A DNA stretch of 64,000 nt. Source: Desulfovibrio sp. Lineage in GTDB: Bacteria; Desulfobacterota; Desulfovibrionia; Desulfovibrionales; Desulfovibrionaceae. The DNA is taken from NCBI GenBank assembly GCA_031287575.1, contig JAITSV010000011.1, positions 1-64,000 of the forward strand, read 5' to 3'. Positions within the stretch are counted from its first letter, which is position 1, and every line of letters starts with the position of its first letter. Made by a program: the position numbers and the translations under genes. Shown here piece by piece: positions 17,115 to 26,446 of this stretch. The notes under the pieces were generated by a model, which was not told where the DNA came from, ran no database searches, and was given only the letters and a program-made list of their open reading frames with translations.

Positions 17115-17555
17115 CCGCATCAGCGCCCTGAAGCCCTCGCCGTCCTGCGCCTCGATCATGGCGCGGCGGAACTGCGGGTCCTTCAACAGGCGGGAGATAT
17201 GGGCCAGGATGCGCAGGTGCATGCCCGCCACCTGTTCCGGGGCCAGCACCAGGAAAAAGAGGTGGCAGGGCTTCATGTCCAGCGCATCGAAGTCGAGGCC
17301 AGACACGCTGCGCCCCACGGCCACCACTATGTCGCTGATGTTGGCCAGCTTGCCGTGGGGAATGGCCACGCCGTCGCCGATGCCGGTGGTGCCCAGCGAT
17401 TCGCGGTCGTGCAGCACGCCCAGCGCAACGGCGGCATCCACTTCGGGATGCCGCCGTACCACGGCCTGCACGAGTTCCGCCAGCACCTCTTTCTTGGTGC
17501 CGGCGAAGAGCTCGGGCAGGATCAGATCATCGTGAAGATACTCCGAAAGCCTCAT
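17106..17555 (-). CDS. ptsN: PTS IIA-like nitrogen-regulatory protein PtsN
   Basis: EIIA-Ntr family protein of the regulatory PTS branch; it senses phosphorelay state and controls targets such as K+ uptake and nitrogen genes. 149 residues with the phosphorylation site His67 in GVAIPHGKL and the ending expected for the fold. It lies nine bases after hpf in the rpoN-hpf-ptsN-rapZ order that is conserved widely. No dedicated EI-Ntr or NPr gene is in the window. Confidence 0.93.
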   Translation of the reverse strand: MRLSEYLHDDLILPELFAGTKKEVLAELVQAVVRRHPEVDAAVALGVLHDRESLGTTGIGDGVAIPHGKLANISDIVVAVGRSVSGLDFDALDMKPCHLFFLVLAPEQVAGMHLRILAHISRLLKDPQFRRAMIEAQDGEGFRALMRTT

Positions 17556-17564
17556 GTATGGCGC

Positions 17565-18110
17565 CTAGACGACCGGATCGATAAGGCCGAAATCGCCGTT
17601 GCGACGCCGGTAGATGATGTTGACGCGTTCCACCTCGGCGTTCAGGAACACCATGAACTCGTTGTCGCCCTGGTCGAGCTGCATGGCCGCCTCGTCCACA
17701 TGCATGGGCTTGGGGGCAAAGTGGTCGGTACCGGTGATGGTCCGCTCCTCGCCTTCGCCCACGGTGCCGAACGTGAACACGTCGATGCCCTTGCCCAGTT
17801 TGTCGGACTGGACGGAACGGCGGCGGTCCTTCAGCTTTTCGACCTGCTTGCGCAACTGCGATTCCAGCTTTTCCAGCACCAGGTCGATGGTGGCGTACAT
17901 GTCTTCCGACTGCTCGACGGCGGAGAAGGTAAAGCCGTCGCCGGCCATCTGCACTTCCGCCTTGTGACGGAACTTGTCGACGGAAAGGTTCACCTGCATT
18001 TCCAGGGCGGACTTGCCGACGAACCGGCCAAGCTTTTCAAGACGACGGCGGGCGTACTTCTTCAGGTGGTCGGAGGGTTCGAAATTCTTGAAGGTGAAGG
18101 CGATGTTCAT
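17565..18110 (-). CDS. hpf: Ribosome hibernation-promoting factor, long form
   Basis: Binds the 30S decoding region and drives 70S dimerisation (100S) during stress. 181 residues: the N-terminal S30AE domain (about 1-100) and the C-terminal dimerisation domain (about 120-181) ending in IIYRRRNGDFGLIDPVV, so it is the long form that needs no RMF. ATG at 18110 follows a strong GGAGGAG site. It lies between rpoN and ptsN, and its expression may respond to sigma-54, though I see no -24/-12 site next to it. Confidence 0.94.
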   Translation of the reverse strand: MNIAFTFKNFEPSDHLKKYARRRLEKLGRFVGKSALEMQVNLSVDKFRHKAEVQMAGDGFTFSAVEQSEDMYATIDLVLEKLESQLRKQVEKLKDRRRSVQSDKLGKGIDVFTFGTVGEGEERTITGTDHFAPKPMHVDEAAMQLDQGDNEFMVFLNAEVERVNIIYRRRNGDFGLIDPVV

Positions 18111-18231
18111 ACGCTCCTCCTGTGGTGAGAGGGGGAAAGCGGCGCGCGGCACGCACGCTGGGTGCGGTTGCCGGGTGCGTCGCAGAAGACGGATGCCGCC
18201 ACGCGCATGGTCTGGCGCGGGCCTCGGACCG

Positions 18232-19665
18232 TCAGAACAGTTCCTTCCGCTTGGAAGAGGAGGGAATGTCCATGGCAGTACGATACTTCGCAACGGTCCG
18301 GCGGGCAATATTGACTTTGAGCTGTTCCTTGAGAATTTCGCCGATGCGCTCGTCGCTCAGGGGGTCGTGCGGGTCTTCGCCGCTGATCAGCTTCTTGATC
18401 AGGGCCTTGACGCTTTCGGAGCCCACCTGGCTGCCGTCGTCCAGATCCAGCGCGCTGTTGAAGAAGAACTTCAACTCCATGATGCCGTGCGGGGTGGCCA
18501 CGTACTTGCTGGTGGTGATGCGGCTGACGGTGGATTCGTGCATGCCGATGTCGTCGGCGATATCCTTGAGGATGAGCGGCTTCAGGCGCGAAACCCCGTC
18601 CTCGAAAAAGCCGCGCTGGTACTTCACGATGGATTCCACCACCTTGTACAGCGTGCGTTGGCGCTGGTACAGGCTCTTGATGAGCCACGAGGCAGAGCGC
18701 ATCTTTTCCTGAAAATATTCGCGTTCGCCCGCAGATGCGGCCGCTGCGGCGGACCGCTCGTACATGGTGCTCAGTTGCAGGTGCGGCAGGCCGTCCTCGT
18801 TGAGCATGATGATGAAATCGTCGTCGTACTTGTAGACGTACACGTCGGGGCTGACGAACTGTGGGTCGCCGCCGCCGTAGCTGGCGCCGGGCATGGGGTC
18901 CAGGGTCTGGATGAGGTCCAGGTACTCCTTCAGGTCCTCCATGGTCAGGCGAAACTTGCGCAAGAGCGGCTTGTAGCGTCGCTTTTCCAGATCTTCCAGG
19001 TGGTCGCGCACCAGTTCCACAAGCACCCTGTCGCGCGTGTAGCCCAGCATCTCAATCTGCACCAGCAGGCATTCCTGCGCCGTGCGCGCGGACACTCCCA
19101 CGGGGTCGAAGCGCTGCACGGCATGCAGCACGGGCTCCACCTCGGCTGGGGCCACGCCCGCCATTTCGGCGATGTCATCCACCGTGGCATGCAGGTAGCC
19201 CGAGGAAGCGATGTTGCCGATGATCACCTCGCCGATGTCCTTCTGGCGCTCGGTAAGCGAGGACAGGCGCAACTGCCACATCAGGTGCCCTTCAAGCGAG
19301 GGCTTGGCGGCGTAGCGGGCCTCGAACGAGGTCATCTCCTCGGGCATTTCCGATTCGCGCACCGTAGACTGGCGGCTGGTGCTGGCAAAGTCGCCCAGGT
19401 AATCTTCCCAGTCGGCATCGCGTGCGATTTCGCGGTCGTAGGCAACGTCGGCAGCTGCGGTGGCGGCTTCGCGCGGGTCGGGTGCCTCGACCTGGGGCGC
19501 CTCGTCCTGGGCTTCCTCCAGAAACGGGTTTTCCAGCATCTCCTGCTGCACCGTCTCGACAAGCTCCAGTCGCGAAAGCTGCAACAGCCGGATGGCCTGT
19601 TGCAGTTGCGGCGTCATCACCAGCTGCTGGGTGAGCTTGAGCTGTTGCCTGAGTTCCAATGCCAT
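18232..19665 (-). CDS. rpoN: RNA polymerase sigma-54 factor
   Basis: Directs transcription from -24/-12 promoters with enhancer-binding activators. 477 residues: Gln-rich region I at the start (LRQQLKLTQQLVMTPQLQQA), an acidic region II, a core-binding domain, a helix-turn-helix (ESTVSRITTSKY) and the RpoN box ARRTVAKYR at about 454-462. ATG at 19665 was chosen because region I begins there. It follows lptB after a 372-bp gap, so it may have its own promoter. Confidence 0.96.
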   Translation of the reverse strand: MALELRQQLKLTQQLVMTPQLQQAIRLLQLSRLELVETVQQEMLENPFLEEAQDEAPQVEAPDPREAATAAADVAYDREIARDADWEDYLGDFASTSRQSTVRESEMPEEMTSFEARYAAKPSLEGHLMWQLRLSSLTERQKDIGEVIIGNIASSGYLHATVDDIAEMAGVAPAEVEPVLHAVQRFDPVGVSARTAQECLLVQIEMLGYTRDRVLVELVRDHLEDLEKRRYKPLLRKFRLTMEDLKEYLDLIQTLDPMPGASYGGGDPQFVSPDVYVYKYDDDFIIMLNEDGLPHLQLSTMYERSAAAAASAGEREYFQEKMRSASWLIKSLYQRQRTLYKVVESIVKYQRGFFEDGVSRLKPLILKDIADDIGMHESTVSRITTSKYVATPHGIMELKFFFNSALDLDDGSQVGSESVKALIKKLISGEDPHDPLSDERIGEILKEQLKVNIARRTVAKYRTAMDIPSSSKRKELF

Positions 19666-20037
19666 GCGTGGGCAACCCCTATGACCCTGCGTCGAGACCG
19701 TATGGCCCTGCGCCGGGATCCTGTAACCTTGCGTTGAGGCCGAACGAGATGACGACGCGACGAGGTGCGCGACGGCAAGCAAGAAACGGCCCACTGTGGA
19801 AATGTGTTCCCTTCCCCAAGAGGTTAGGCAAACCATGCCATAGAAGCAAGAAGTATGCAACCGCTGTCGCCAACACGTCGCAATACTCCACGGGACCTTT
19901 CGGCACCCCTTGGCCAGTGCCCTGCCCGCAGCCACGGAACGAGACGATGGCCCCAACGGACACGGCGCCCCCGCAATGCGGAAGGCGCCGTGAAATGAAA
20001 ACCGTATCGATGCCGCCCGGTCGCGGCGCCCTGCAGG
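19666..20037. other. Gap between rpoN and lptB
   Basis: 372 bp without a convincing gene. It contains imperfect copies of a tatgaccctgcgtcgagac-like unit just upstream of rpoN and an inverted repeat CACGGCGCC/GGCGCCGTG (about 19960-19992) after lptB that may be a weak terminator. The AT-richer stretch at 19825-19900 could carry the rpoN promoter; I see no clean -35/-10 pair. Confidence 0.4.
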
Positions 20038-20763
20038 CTACAGGCAGAACCCCTCGCCCAGGTACACGTCCCGCGCGCGCGGATTGTCCACGATGTGCGC
20101 GGGGGTACCTTCCAGAATCACCTCTCCCTGATGCACCAGGTAGGCCCGGTCACAGATGTGCAGGGTTTCGCGTACGTTGTGGTCGGAGATGAGCACCCCG
20201 ATGCCCCGGTTGCGCAGGCCGGTGATGAGTTGCTGGATATCGTCCACGGCCAGCGGGTCGATGCCCGCGAAGGGTTCGTCCAGCAGGATGAACTTGGGCT
20301 CGCGGATCATGGACCGGGCAATCTCCAGCCGCCGCCGCTCGCCGCCGGAAAGGTGCAGGGCCACGGAATTGGCCAGGTGGGTGATGCCGAAGTCCTCCAG
20401 CAGCATGTCGCCGCGTTCCTTCTGCTGCGCCTTGGAAAGCCCGGTGTGCTCGAGAATCATCTGAAGGTTCTGGCGCACGGTAAGGCGGCGGAAAATGGAA
20501 CTTTCCTGCGGCAGGTAGCTCAGCCCCACCCGTGCCCGCTCGTGCAGGGGCCAGTCGGCGATGTCGCGCCCGTCAAGCTCGACCCGTCCCGATGTCGGCT
20601 TGATGATGCCGATGAGCATGTAGAACGTGGTGGTCTTGCCCGCGCCGTTGGGACCCAGCAGGCCCACGGTCTCGCCCTGGGTCACCGTCAGCGATACGCC
20701 GCGCACCACCTCGCGCTGGCCGAACTGTTTGTGCAGGTCTTCTCCGCGCAGCACCGAGGTCAC
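20038..20763 (-). CDS. lptB: LPS export ATP-binding protein LptB
   Basis: ABC ATPase that powers LptFG. 241 residues, the standard size, with Walker A GPNGAGKTT (37-45), Q-loop LPQESSIFRRL, signature LSGGERRRLEIA, Walker B ILLDEPFAGIDP and the H-loop His in LISDHNVRET. It starts with ATG at 20763, overlapping the lptA stop by four bases. Order lptC-lptA-lptB is the canonical Lpt arrangement. Confidence 0.97.
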   Translation of the reverse strand: MTSVLRGEDLHKQFGQREVVRGVSLTVTQGETVGLLGPNGAGKTTTFYMLIGIIKPTSGRVELDGRDIADWPLHERARVGLSYLPQESSIFRRLTVRQNLQMILEHTGLSKAQQKERGDMLLEDFGITHLANSVALHLSGGERRRLEIARSMIREPKFILLDEPFAGIDPLAVDDIQQLITGLRNRGIGVLISDHNVRETLHICDRAYLVHQGEVILEGTPAHIVDNPRARDVYLGEGFCL

Positions 20764-21482
20764 TGGGCAGCCCCCTTGGGGGCGGCATCTCCCGAGGAGG
20801 CGTCCCCGGTGTCCTTGACGTCCTTGGAAGCGGGCTTGGCGTCCTTGCCGTTGCCCTTGCCGTTGTCCTTGGAATCGCCGAGGGGATTCACGTCGCCGGA
20901 CGAGGTGAACACCGCCTGGACCCGCTTGGTGGAGGTGCCGCGCACTTCACTGCGGTTCTCGCGGGTGTAGAAGGTGATGACGTCGCCCTTGATGCTGTTC
21001 TCGCCCTCGTGCAGCACGGGGTTGCCTTCCATGACCAGCACGGCGTTGTCCACGGTATAGGTGGCCTTCTCGCATTCACCGGTGCGGTTCTCGCGCTTCA
21101 TGCGCACGTTGCGCTCGGCCACCATGCGGTCGATCTCGCCCGCGTCCATTCCACCCGGACCTGCCTGGCCCGTTGCGCCGGTCGCGCCGGAGGCGTCCGC
21201 CCCGGCCTTGCCTGGCTTGGCCGCCTTCTTGCGCAGGTGCAGGGTAATCTTTTCGGCCCACATCTCGAAGTCGGGCCGCTGGACGTACACATCTCCCTCG
21301 AAGATCACCACCTGGCCCTTGGCGTCGTACTGCATGCGATCGGACTTGACGGCGGTGGGCACGTCGCGACGCACCTCGGTGGGGGACTTGGCGTCGGCCG
21401 CCACGGCAGGGGCCACGGCGGGAACGGAAAAGGTCAACAGCAGCGCCACGCACAGCGCGGAGCGGATGCCGGTATGTCTCAT
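20760..21482 (-). CDS. lptA: LPS transport periplasmic protein LptA (OstA-like)
   Basis: Forms the periplasmic beta-jellyroll bridge for LPS. 240 residues: signal peptide (1-29, cleavage near AVAA-D), an OstA-like N-domain (residues 35-85), an unusual Gly/Ala-rich insert around 95-110 (GATGATGQAGPGG), a second OstA stretch (110-180) and a Lys/Asp/Gly-rich tail of about 60 residues. Insert and tail are probably flexible and not part of the jellyroll. It overlaps both neighbours by four bases. Confidence 0.9.
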   Translation of the reverse strand: MRHTGIRSALCVALLLTFSVPAVAPAVAADAKSPTEVRRDVPTAVKSDRMQYDAKGQVVIFEGDVYVQRPDFEMWAEKITLHLRKKAAKPGKAGADASGATGATGQAGPGGMDAGEIDRMVAERNVRMKRENRTGECEKATYTVDNAVLVMEGNPVLHEGENSIKGDVITFYTRENRSEVRGTSTKRVQAVFTSSGDVNPLGDSKDNGKGNGKDAKPASKDVKDTGDASSGDAAPKGAAQ

Positions 21483-22333
21483 TGCCTGGTCTCCTGCTTG
21501 GTTGACTTGGAAGCGCCCGCACCCTGCCGCGCGGCCTTGGCCGCCGGGGATTTCTGGACCGGTGCCTTCTTGTCTGGTGATTTCTTTTCAGGTGATTTTT
21601 TTTCAGGCGTCTTCTGCACGGCCTTCTTTTGCACGGCAGCCTTCTGCGGGATGGCCTTCTGAGGGATGACCGTCTGCGGGACGGTCTTCCGGGGGGCGTC
21701 CTTGTGAGACGCCTGGGGAGCAGCGACATTGCCGGACACGGGCTGCCCCTTGCCATCACCCGCCTGCGGAACAAGCAGCATGGTCACGCCGTCGCTGCCG
21801 CGCAGCACGTCGCTGGCCATGTCCCATTCCAGCCTGGTGGCGTTGCCCGAAAGGCTCTGCCCTTCTATGCGGGCTCCTTCCGGAAAATACATGGTACGGC
21901 TGGTGCCATTGTACACCATCAGCCTGGCGAACAGTTCGTGGCGGTCATGTGTGGCATGCACGTCATCCCACATGCGCATCATCTGCACCTGCTGCCGCAC
22001 TTCGCCCTTCTTGGCCACGATACGCAGTTGCCTGCCGCCGTCCATCTGGTAGACAAGGTCGGGGCTGTCCACGTCGATGACGTTGTTGCTCTGGTGCAAC
22101 TGGGCCCAGGTGGCCTTCAGCCGCCACAGTTCGATGCCCTTTTCGCCCTGCACCAGTTCGATGCCCTTCATGGCAACGCCCACGGCCTCTTCCAGCGTGG
22201 CCGGATCGGTGGCGCCGCCGGAAATGGCAGACTCCAGTGCCTTGCGCATTCCGGCCTGCCAGCGCCACGCGGCGGCACCGCCGACAACCAGCGCCATCAC
22301 CAGCAGCAGGATCAACAGCGTACGGCGTCTCAT
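21479..22333 (-). CDS. lptC: LPS export protein LptC
   Basis: Bitopic inner-membrane protein linking LptB2FG to LptA. 284 residues: a single N-terminal helix (about 5-24), a periplasmic LptC domain (about 55-190) and a long Lys/Pro/Ala-rich C-terminal tail (from about 205) with repeated KKSPEKKSPDKK-type units. The tail is longer than in E. coli LptC and may bind anionic partners; that is inference. ATG at 22333 overlaps the kdsC stop. Confidence 0.88.
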   Translation of the reverse strand: MRRRTLLILLLVMALVVGGAAAWRWQAGMRKALESAISGGATDPATLEEAVGVAMKGIELVQGEKGIELWRLKATWAQLHQSNNVIDVDSPDLVYQMDGGRQLRIVAKKGEVRQQVQMMRMWDDVHATHDRHELFARLMVYNGTSRTMYFPEGARIEGQSLSGNATRLEWDMASDVLRGSDGVTMLLVPQAGDGKGQPVSGNVAAPQASHKDAPRKTVPQTVIPQKAIPQKAAVQKKAVQKTPEKKSPEKKSPDKKAPVQKSPAAKAARQGAGASKSTKQETRQ

Positions 22334-22893
22334 GCCTGCTCCGGCCAGCTTTCCAGCATGCGGTCCAGCAGCCCCTGCTCGGCCAGCAGAAAGCGGATGG
22401 CCTCGCGCACGGCGCCGTGTCCGCCGTTGGCGGACGTCACGTAACGGGCCAGAGCCTTGACCTCGGGCTGGGCATTGGCCACGGCCATGGGCAGGCCCAC
22501 CAGCTTCAGGGGGCCGAAGTCCACCCAGTCGTCGCCAAGGTAGGCCACCTGCGACCATTCAAGGTTGTGCTTGCGGCGGATACCGTCGATGCATTCCGAC
22601 TTGTGCAGAAAGCCCGCGTGGTAGTCCTGGATGCCCAAGCTGCGGATGCGCGCTTCCACCGCGCCGGAGGTCAGCCCCGTGATCACCGCCACGGTGATGC
22701 CCGCGGCCTGCGCCAGCTTGATGCCCAGGCCGTCCTGCACGTTGAACCGTTTGGTCACCCGGCCTTCGTCGTCGTAGTACAGGCCGCCGTCGGTCATCAC
22801 TCCGTCCACGTCCAGCACCAGCAGCGAGATGGACCGGGCCAGATCTTGGGCCAGTTCTTGGGCCAGGTCCTGGTCCAGGTCTTCAGCTCGCAT
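22330..22893 (-). CDS. kdsC: 3-deoxy-D-manno-octulosonate-8-phosphate phosphatase KdsC
   Basis: HAD-family C0 phosphatase that removes the phosphate from Kdo-8-P. 187 residues with the catalytic [10 protein letters not shown] (Asp28 nucleophile, Asp30), motif II TGLTSG and motif III GDDWVD. The first 20 residues are an unusual [12 protein letters not shown] stretch encoded by short repeats (22840-22885). It overlaps kdsA by 11 bases and lptC by four. Confidence 0.93.
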   Translation of the reverse strand: MRAEDLDQDLAQELAQDLARSISLLVLDVDGVMTDGGLYYDDEGRVTKRFNVQDGLGIKLAQAAGITVAVITGLTSGAVEARIRSLGIQDYHAGFLHKSECIDGIRRKHNLEWSQVAYLGDDWVDFGPLKLVGLPMAVANAQPEVKALARYVTSANGGHGAVREAIRFLLAEQGLLDRMLESWPEQA

Positions 22894-23764
22894 ACGGCAG
22901 GCTCCAGAGGGCGGCGAAATCGCGCAGCAGCGGGGCCAGCCTGTCCAGCGGCCAGCTGTTGGGGCCGTCGCACAGGGCATGGTCCGGATCGGGGTGGGTT
23001 TCCAGGAACACCCCGTCCACACCGGCGGCCACGGCGGCGCGGGACAGCATGGGCACGAAGCGGCGGTCGCCCCCGGACGAGGTGCCCTTGCCGCCGGGCA
23101 GTTGCACCGAGTGGGTGGCGTCGAACACCACCGGCACGCCGTAGCCCTGCATGATGGGCAGCGAACGGAAATCCACCACCAGATTGTTGTAGCCGAAGCT
23201 GGCCCCGCGCTCCGTCAGGAGAATGCGGTTGTTGCCGGTGGAGCGCAGCTTGTCCAGCGCGGGGGCCATGTCCCACGGGGCCACGAACTGGCCCTTCTTG
23301 ACGTTGACCACCCGGCCCGTCTGCGCGGCGGCCAGCAGCAGGCTGGTCTGGCGGCACAGGAAGGCGGGAATCTGGAGCACGTCGGCCACTTCGGCCACGG
23401 GCCTGGCCTGTTCCGGCTCGTGGATGTCGGTGACCACGGGCAGGCCGGTTTCCTGCTTGATGCGGGCCAGCCATTCCATGCCGCGCGCAAGGCCGGGGCC
23501 GCGAAAGCCGTCCAGCGAGGTGCGGTTGGCCTTGTCCCACGAACTCTTGAACACGGCGAACAGCCCGGCGGCCTCGGCCGCCTCGCGCACGGCGTGGGCG
23601 GTGTCCAGGGCCAGTTCCAGGCTTTCGAGGGCGCACGGCCCGGCAAAGATGAACCGGCGCGCCCGCAGGCGCTCGTACAGGGCGTCCGGCGTCATGCCGC
23701 CGGAAGAATCCGAAGCGACTGGGGCGGCACTAGCCGGGGTGGTGCTGGATGATTCGGGATGCAT
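22883..23764 (-). CDS. kdsA: 3-deoxy-8-phosphooctulonate synthase (Kdo-8-P synthase)
   Basis: Condenses arabinose-5-phosphate and PEP to Kdo-8-phosphate, the committed step for LPS inner core. 293 residues: a 30-residue Ser/Ala-rich extension, then the family start [11 protein letters not shown], with [38 protein letters not shown] and the ending typical of the barrel. ATG at 23764 follows GGAG. It is the first gene of the kdsA-kdsC-lptCAB string. Confidence 0.95.
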   Translation of the reverse strand: MHPESSSTTPASAAPVASDSSGGMTPDALYERLRARRFIFAGPCALESLELALDTAHAVREAAEAAGLFAVFKSSWDKANRTSLDGFRGPGLARGMEWLARIKQETGLPVVTDIHEPEQARPVAEVADVLQIPAFLCRQTSLLLAAAQTGRVVNVKKGQFVAPWDMAPALDKLRSTGNNRILLTERGASFGYNNLVVDFRSLPIMQGYGVPVVFDATHSVQLPGGKGTSSGGDRRFVPMLSRAAVAAGVDGVFLETHPDPDHALCDGPNSWPLDRLAPLLRDFAALWSLPYAS

Positions 23765-24220
23765 GGTTCTCCGTGGCTGATGAGGGCGCGGCGCCCGGCC
23801 TGCCTGACCGGATGCGGCGGATGCGGCCGCATGGGGTACGCGCGGGCGGTGCGCTTCGGAAATATGCCGTGTATCTGCTGGGCGGGGCGGGCCGGAAACG
23901 GCGCGTCCCCCTGCCCCGCCGGACGCTTTTACCACCAGTCGGCACCTTTCGCCACATCGGGTTGCCGATGATCCGGCGAAAGATCGGGCAGGTCCGGCGA
24001 AAGGTTGACCCCAGGCTGGCCAAAAGCTGGCTGAAGCCTTGCGAGTGGCAGATCCTAAACAATGCGTCGTATTGCCGCCGCGTCAAGAGAGCGCGGGAAA
24101 AACAGCGCATGGACAGGTACATGCGCGGGCGGGCGATGCAAACGGATACCCGAACAGGCCAACCGCGCGATCCCCCCGAACGCCCACTCCACGCCGTGAC
24201 ATTCCGCCCCCGCACAGACG
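23765..24220. other. Gap upstream of kdsA
   Basis: About 455 bp without a supported gene, somewhat richer in AT at 23860-24080. It should carry the kdsA operon promoter. I note a direct repeat ccggcgaaag at about 23973 and 23994 but no clear -35/-10 or -24/-12 pair. Confidence 0.4.
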
Positions 24221-24253
24221 GCAACGCGCCTTCCGCCGGGGAAGGCGCGTTGC
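24221..24253 (-). terminator. 14-bp hairpin after pyrG
   Basis: GCAACGCGCCTTCC (24221-24234) pairs perfectly with GGAAGGCGCGTTGC (24240-24253), loop of five. It lies 33 bases past the pyrG stop. No strong T-run follows. Confidence 0.65.
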
Positions 24254-24285
24254 CTCGTATCCGTGATGTGCGTGCCAGGGGCGCG

Positions 24286-25938
24286 CTACTTGCCCTTCTT
24301 GCCGCCCATGGCTTCCTTCTTGGCCGCCTTGATGAATTCGCGGAACAAGGGGTGCGGGCGCATGGGGTTGGACTTGAACTCGGGGTGGAACTGGCAGCCC
24401 AGGAACCACGGATGGTCGGGCAGTTCCACGATTTCCACCAGTTCGCCGTCGGGAGAAAGGCCGCTGAACACCAGGCCCTTTTCGGCCATGGCCTCGAAGT
24501 AGGCCTTGTTGAACTCGAAGCGGTGACGGTGGCGTTCGTCCACGCGCTCGGCGCCGTAGGCGTCCCACGCCCTGGTGCCGGGCACCACCACGCAGGGGTA
24601 GGCGCCAAGGCGCAGGGTACCGCCCTTGTCGCTGGAGGCGTCGCGGCGTTCCACCGCGCCCTTGCGGAAGTCGTACCACTCGGTCATCAGGTAGATGACC
24701 TTGTTGTCGGTAAGCTCGTTGAATTCTTCGGAGTTGGCGTCGGCCAGGCCCAGCACGTTGCGGGCGTATTCAATGACCGCGCACTGCATGCCAAGGCAGA
24801 TGCCGAAGAAGGGAATCCTGTGCTCGCGCGCGTGGCGGATGGAGCGGATCTTGCCTTCCACGCCGCGATGCCCGAAGCCGCCCGGCACCAGGATGCCGTC
24901 GCACCCGGCCAGCTTTTCGGCCACGTTGGCCTCGGTGATCTCCTCGGAGTTCACGTAGCGCAGGTTCACCTTGACCTTGTTGGCCACGCCGCCGTGGATC
25001 AGCGCCTCGTGCAGGCTCTTGTACGCTTCCTTGAGGTCCACGTACTTGCCCACGATGCCGATGGTCACCTGCCCTTCCGGGTGCGAGCAGGTGTGGATCA
25101 GCGTCTCCCACGATTCCAGGTTGGCGTTCTTGGCGGGCAGGCGCAGCATGATGGCGATCTTCTGGTCGAAGCCTTCCTCGTAGAAGCGCAGCGGCACCTC
25201 GTAAATGTTGTCCACGTCCACCGACGAGAACACGGCGTCCTGGTCCACGTCGCAGAACAGGGCGATCTTGCGCTTGAGGTCGACGCTGATGGCCTTTTCG
25301 CAACGGCACAGGATGATGTCGGGCTGGATGCCGATGGAGCGCAATTCCTTGACGCTGTGCTGGGTGGGCTTGGTCTTGTGCTCGCCCGCGGCCTTCAGGT
25401 AGGGCACCAGCGTCAGGTGGACGTACAGGCAGTGGTCCTTGCCGAGGTCGCCGCGCAGCTGGCGGATGGCTTCCAGGAAGGGCAGGCCCTCGATGTCGCC
25501 CACGGTGCCGCCGATTTCGATCAGCGCCACGTCGGGTTCGTCCTCGGCCAGGCCGAGGATGGCGTTCTTGATCTCGTCGGTCACGTGCGGAATGACCTGC
25601 ACGGTGCCGCCCAGGTAGTCGCCCCGGCGTTCCTTGGTGATGACGCGGTTGTAGATGGACCCCGAGGTGTAGTTGTTCTTCTGCGACAGCGACTCGCCGA
25701 GGTACCGCTCGTAATGCCCGAGGTCGAGGTCGGTTTCCGCGCCGTCATCGGTGACGTACACTTCGCCGTGCTGGAACGGGTTCATGGTGCCGGGGTCGAC
25801 GTTGATGTAGGGGTCGAGCTTCTGGATGGTTACCTTGAGCCCACGGGCCTTCAGCAGCGCTCCGATGGATGCGGCGGCCAGCCCCTTGCCGAGCGAGGAC
25901 AGCACGCCCCCGGTGATGAATATGAACTTGGTCTTCAT
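24286..25938 (-). CDS. pyrG: CTP synthase
   Basis: Makes CTP from UTP, ATP and glutamine. 550 residues: the synthetase domain opens with [12 protein letters not shown] (9-20) and has the [12 protein letters not shown] motif; the class I glutamine amidotransferase domain has the nucleophile in GICLGMQ (Cys near 380) and the C-terminal FHPEF. The end GKKGK is lysine-rich as in other members. ATG at 25938 has AGGAG upstream. It appears to be transcribed alone. Confidence 0.97.
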   Translation of the reverse strand: MKTKFIFITGGVLSSLGKGLAAASIGALLKARGLKVTIQKLDPYINVDPGTMNPFQHGEVYVTDDGAETDLDLGHYERYLGESLSQKNNYTSGSIYNRVITKERRGDYLGGTVQVIPHVTDEIKNAILGLAEDEPDVALIEIGGTVGDIEGLPFLEAIRQLRGDLGKDHCLYVHLTLVPYLKAAGEHKTKPTQHSVKELRSIGIQPDIILCRCEKAISVDLKRKIALFCDVDQDAVFSSVDVDNIYEVPLRFYEEGFDQKIAIMLRLPAKNANLESWETLIHTCSHPEGQVTIGIVGKYVDLKEAYKSLHEALIHGGVANKVKVNLRYVNSEEITEANVAEKLAGCDGILVPGGFGHRGVEGKIRSIRHAREHRIPFFGICLGMQCAVIEYARNVLGLADANSEEFNELTDNKVIYLMTEWYDFRKGAVERRDASSDKGGTLRLGAYPCVVVPGTRAWDAYGAERVDERHRHRFEFNKAYFEAMAEKGLVFSGLSPDGELVEIVELPDHPWFLGCQFHPEFKSNPMRPHPLFREFIKAAKKEAMGGKKGK

Positions 25939-26314
25939 GAAACTCCTGCCTGAGTGACTGGTTGCTCTCGCTCGCGGCGCGCAGGTCTTGCCGCACGCCC
26001 GTTACAGCGCTCGCCCTTCGGTTGACGCGATACGCAAAAAAACGCCATCAGGACCTTATGCCACATTTTCGGCATGAAGGTCAGCCGTTGACGTGATGTA
26101 CCACTGGAACGTAATATCGACGGTCCCGGCTATCCCCAGCGTACGGCAGCATTGCCGAAGCGCCTGAAACAGCGGGCGCAGGACAGCGGAAACGGTTCGG
26201 GCACGGCCCCCGTTTCCGCGGCGTCGTTCAGGCGTCCGGAAACTTTTCCGGCCACTTTCGCGGAAACGTCCTTGACGGGCAGGCCCCATCCGGGCATGCG
26301 TCCCCACAGGCATG

Positions 26315-26338
26315 CGGACATGCCCGGAGGCATGTCCG
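26315..26338. repeat. Hairpin CGGACATGCC-CGGA-GGCATGTCCG
   Basis: 10-bp perfect arms with a 4-nt loop, 109 bp upstream of purQ. It could be a leader hairpin or an operator; no T-run follows. Confidence 0.5.
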
Positions 26339-26392
26339 GGAGCAGCCGGACGGCGCAACGCTGACGAGTAGCTAGTCGAGGCACATCCCCCT

Positions 26393-26419
26393 GTCAAGAC
26401 AGTCAAGACAGTCAGGACA
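26393..26419. repeat. 9-bp tandem repeat, three copies
   Basis: gtcaagaca, gtcaagaca, gtcaggaca immediately upstream of purQ. Confidence 0.8.
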
Positions 26420-26446
26420 GACAAGAAACCCATCGAGGAGCAGCGC

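Larger units (their letters stand above)
25939..26446. other. Gap between divergent pyrG and purQ
   Basis: 508 bp without a convincing gene. It holds a 10-bp stem hairpin (26315-26338) and a 9-bp triplet repeat just upstream of purQ; it should contain the promoters of both genes. Confidence 0.5.

Noticed and set aside
19780..19930. Sigma-54 promoter in front of rpoN (TGGCATGGTTTGC on the minus strand)
   Set aside because: GG and GC are eight bases apart, not ten, so it does not fit the -24/-12 rule.
19679..19963. Minus-strand frame of 94 residues upstream of rpoN
   Set aside because: No ribosome site, low-complexity composition, overlaps imperfect repeats; nothing supports translation.
21159..21200. 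Collagen-like Gly-X-X stretch in LptA
   Set aside because: Only about four triplets; more likely a flexible linker than a collagen-type domain.
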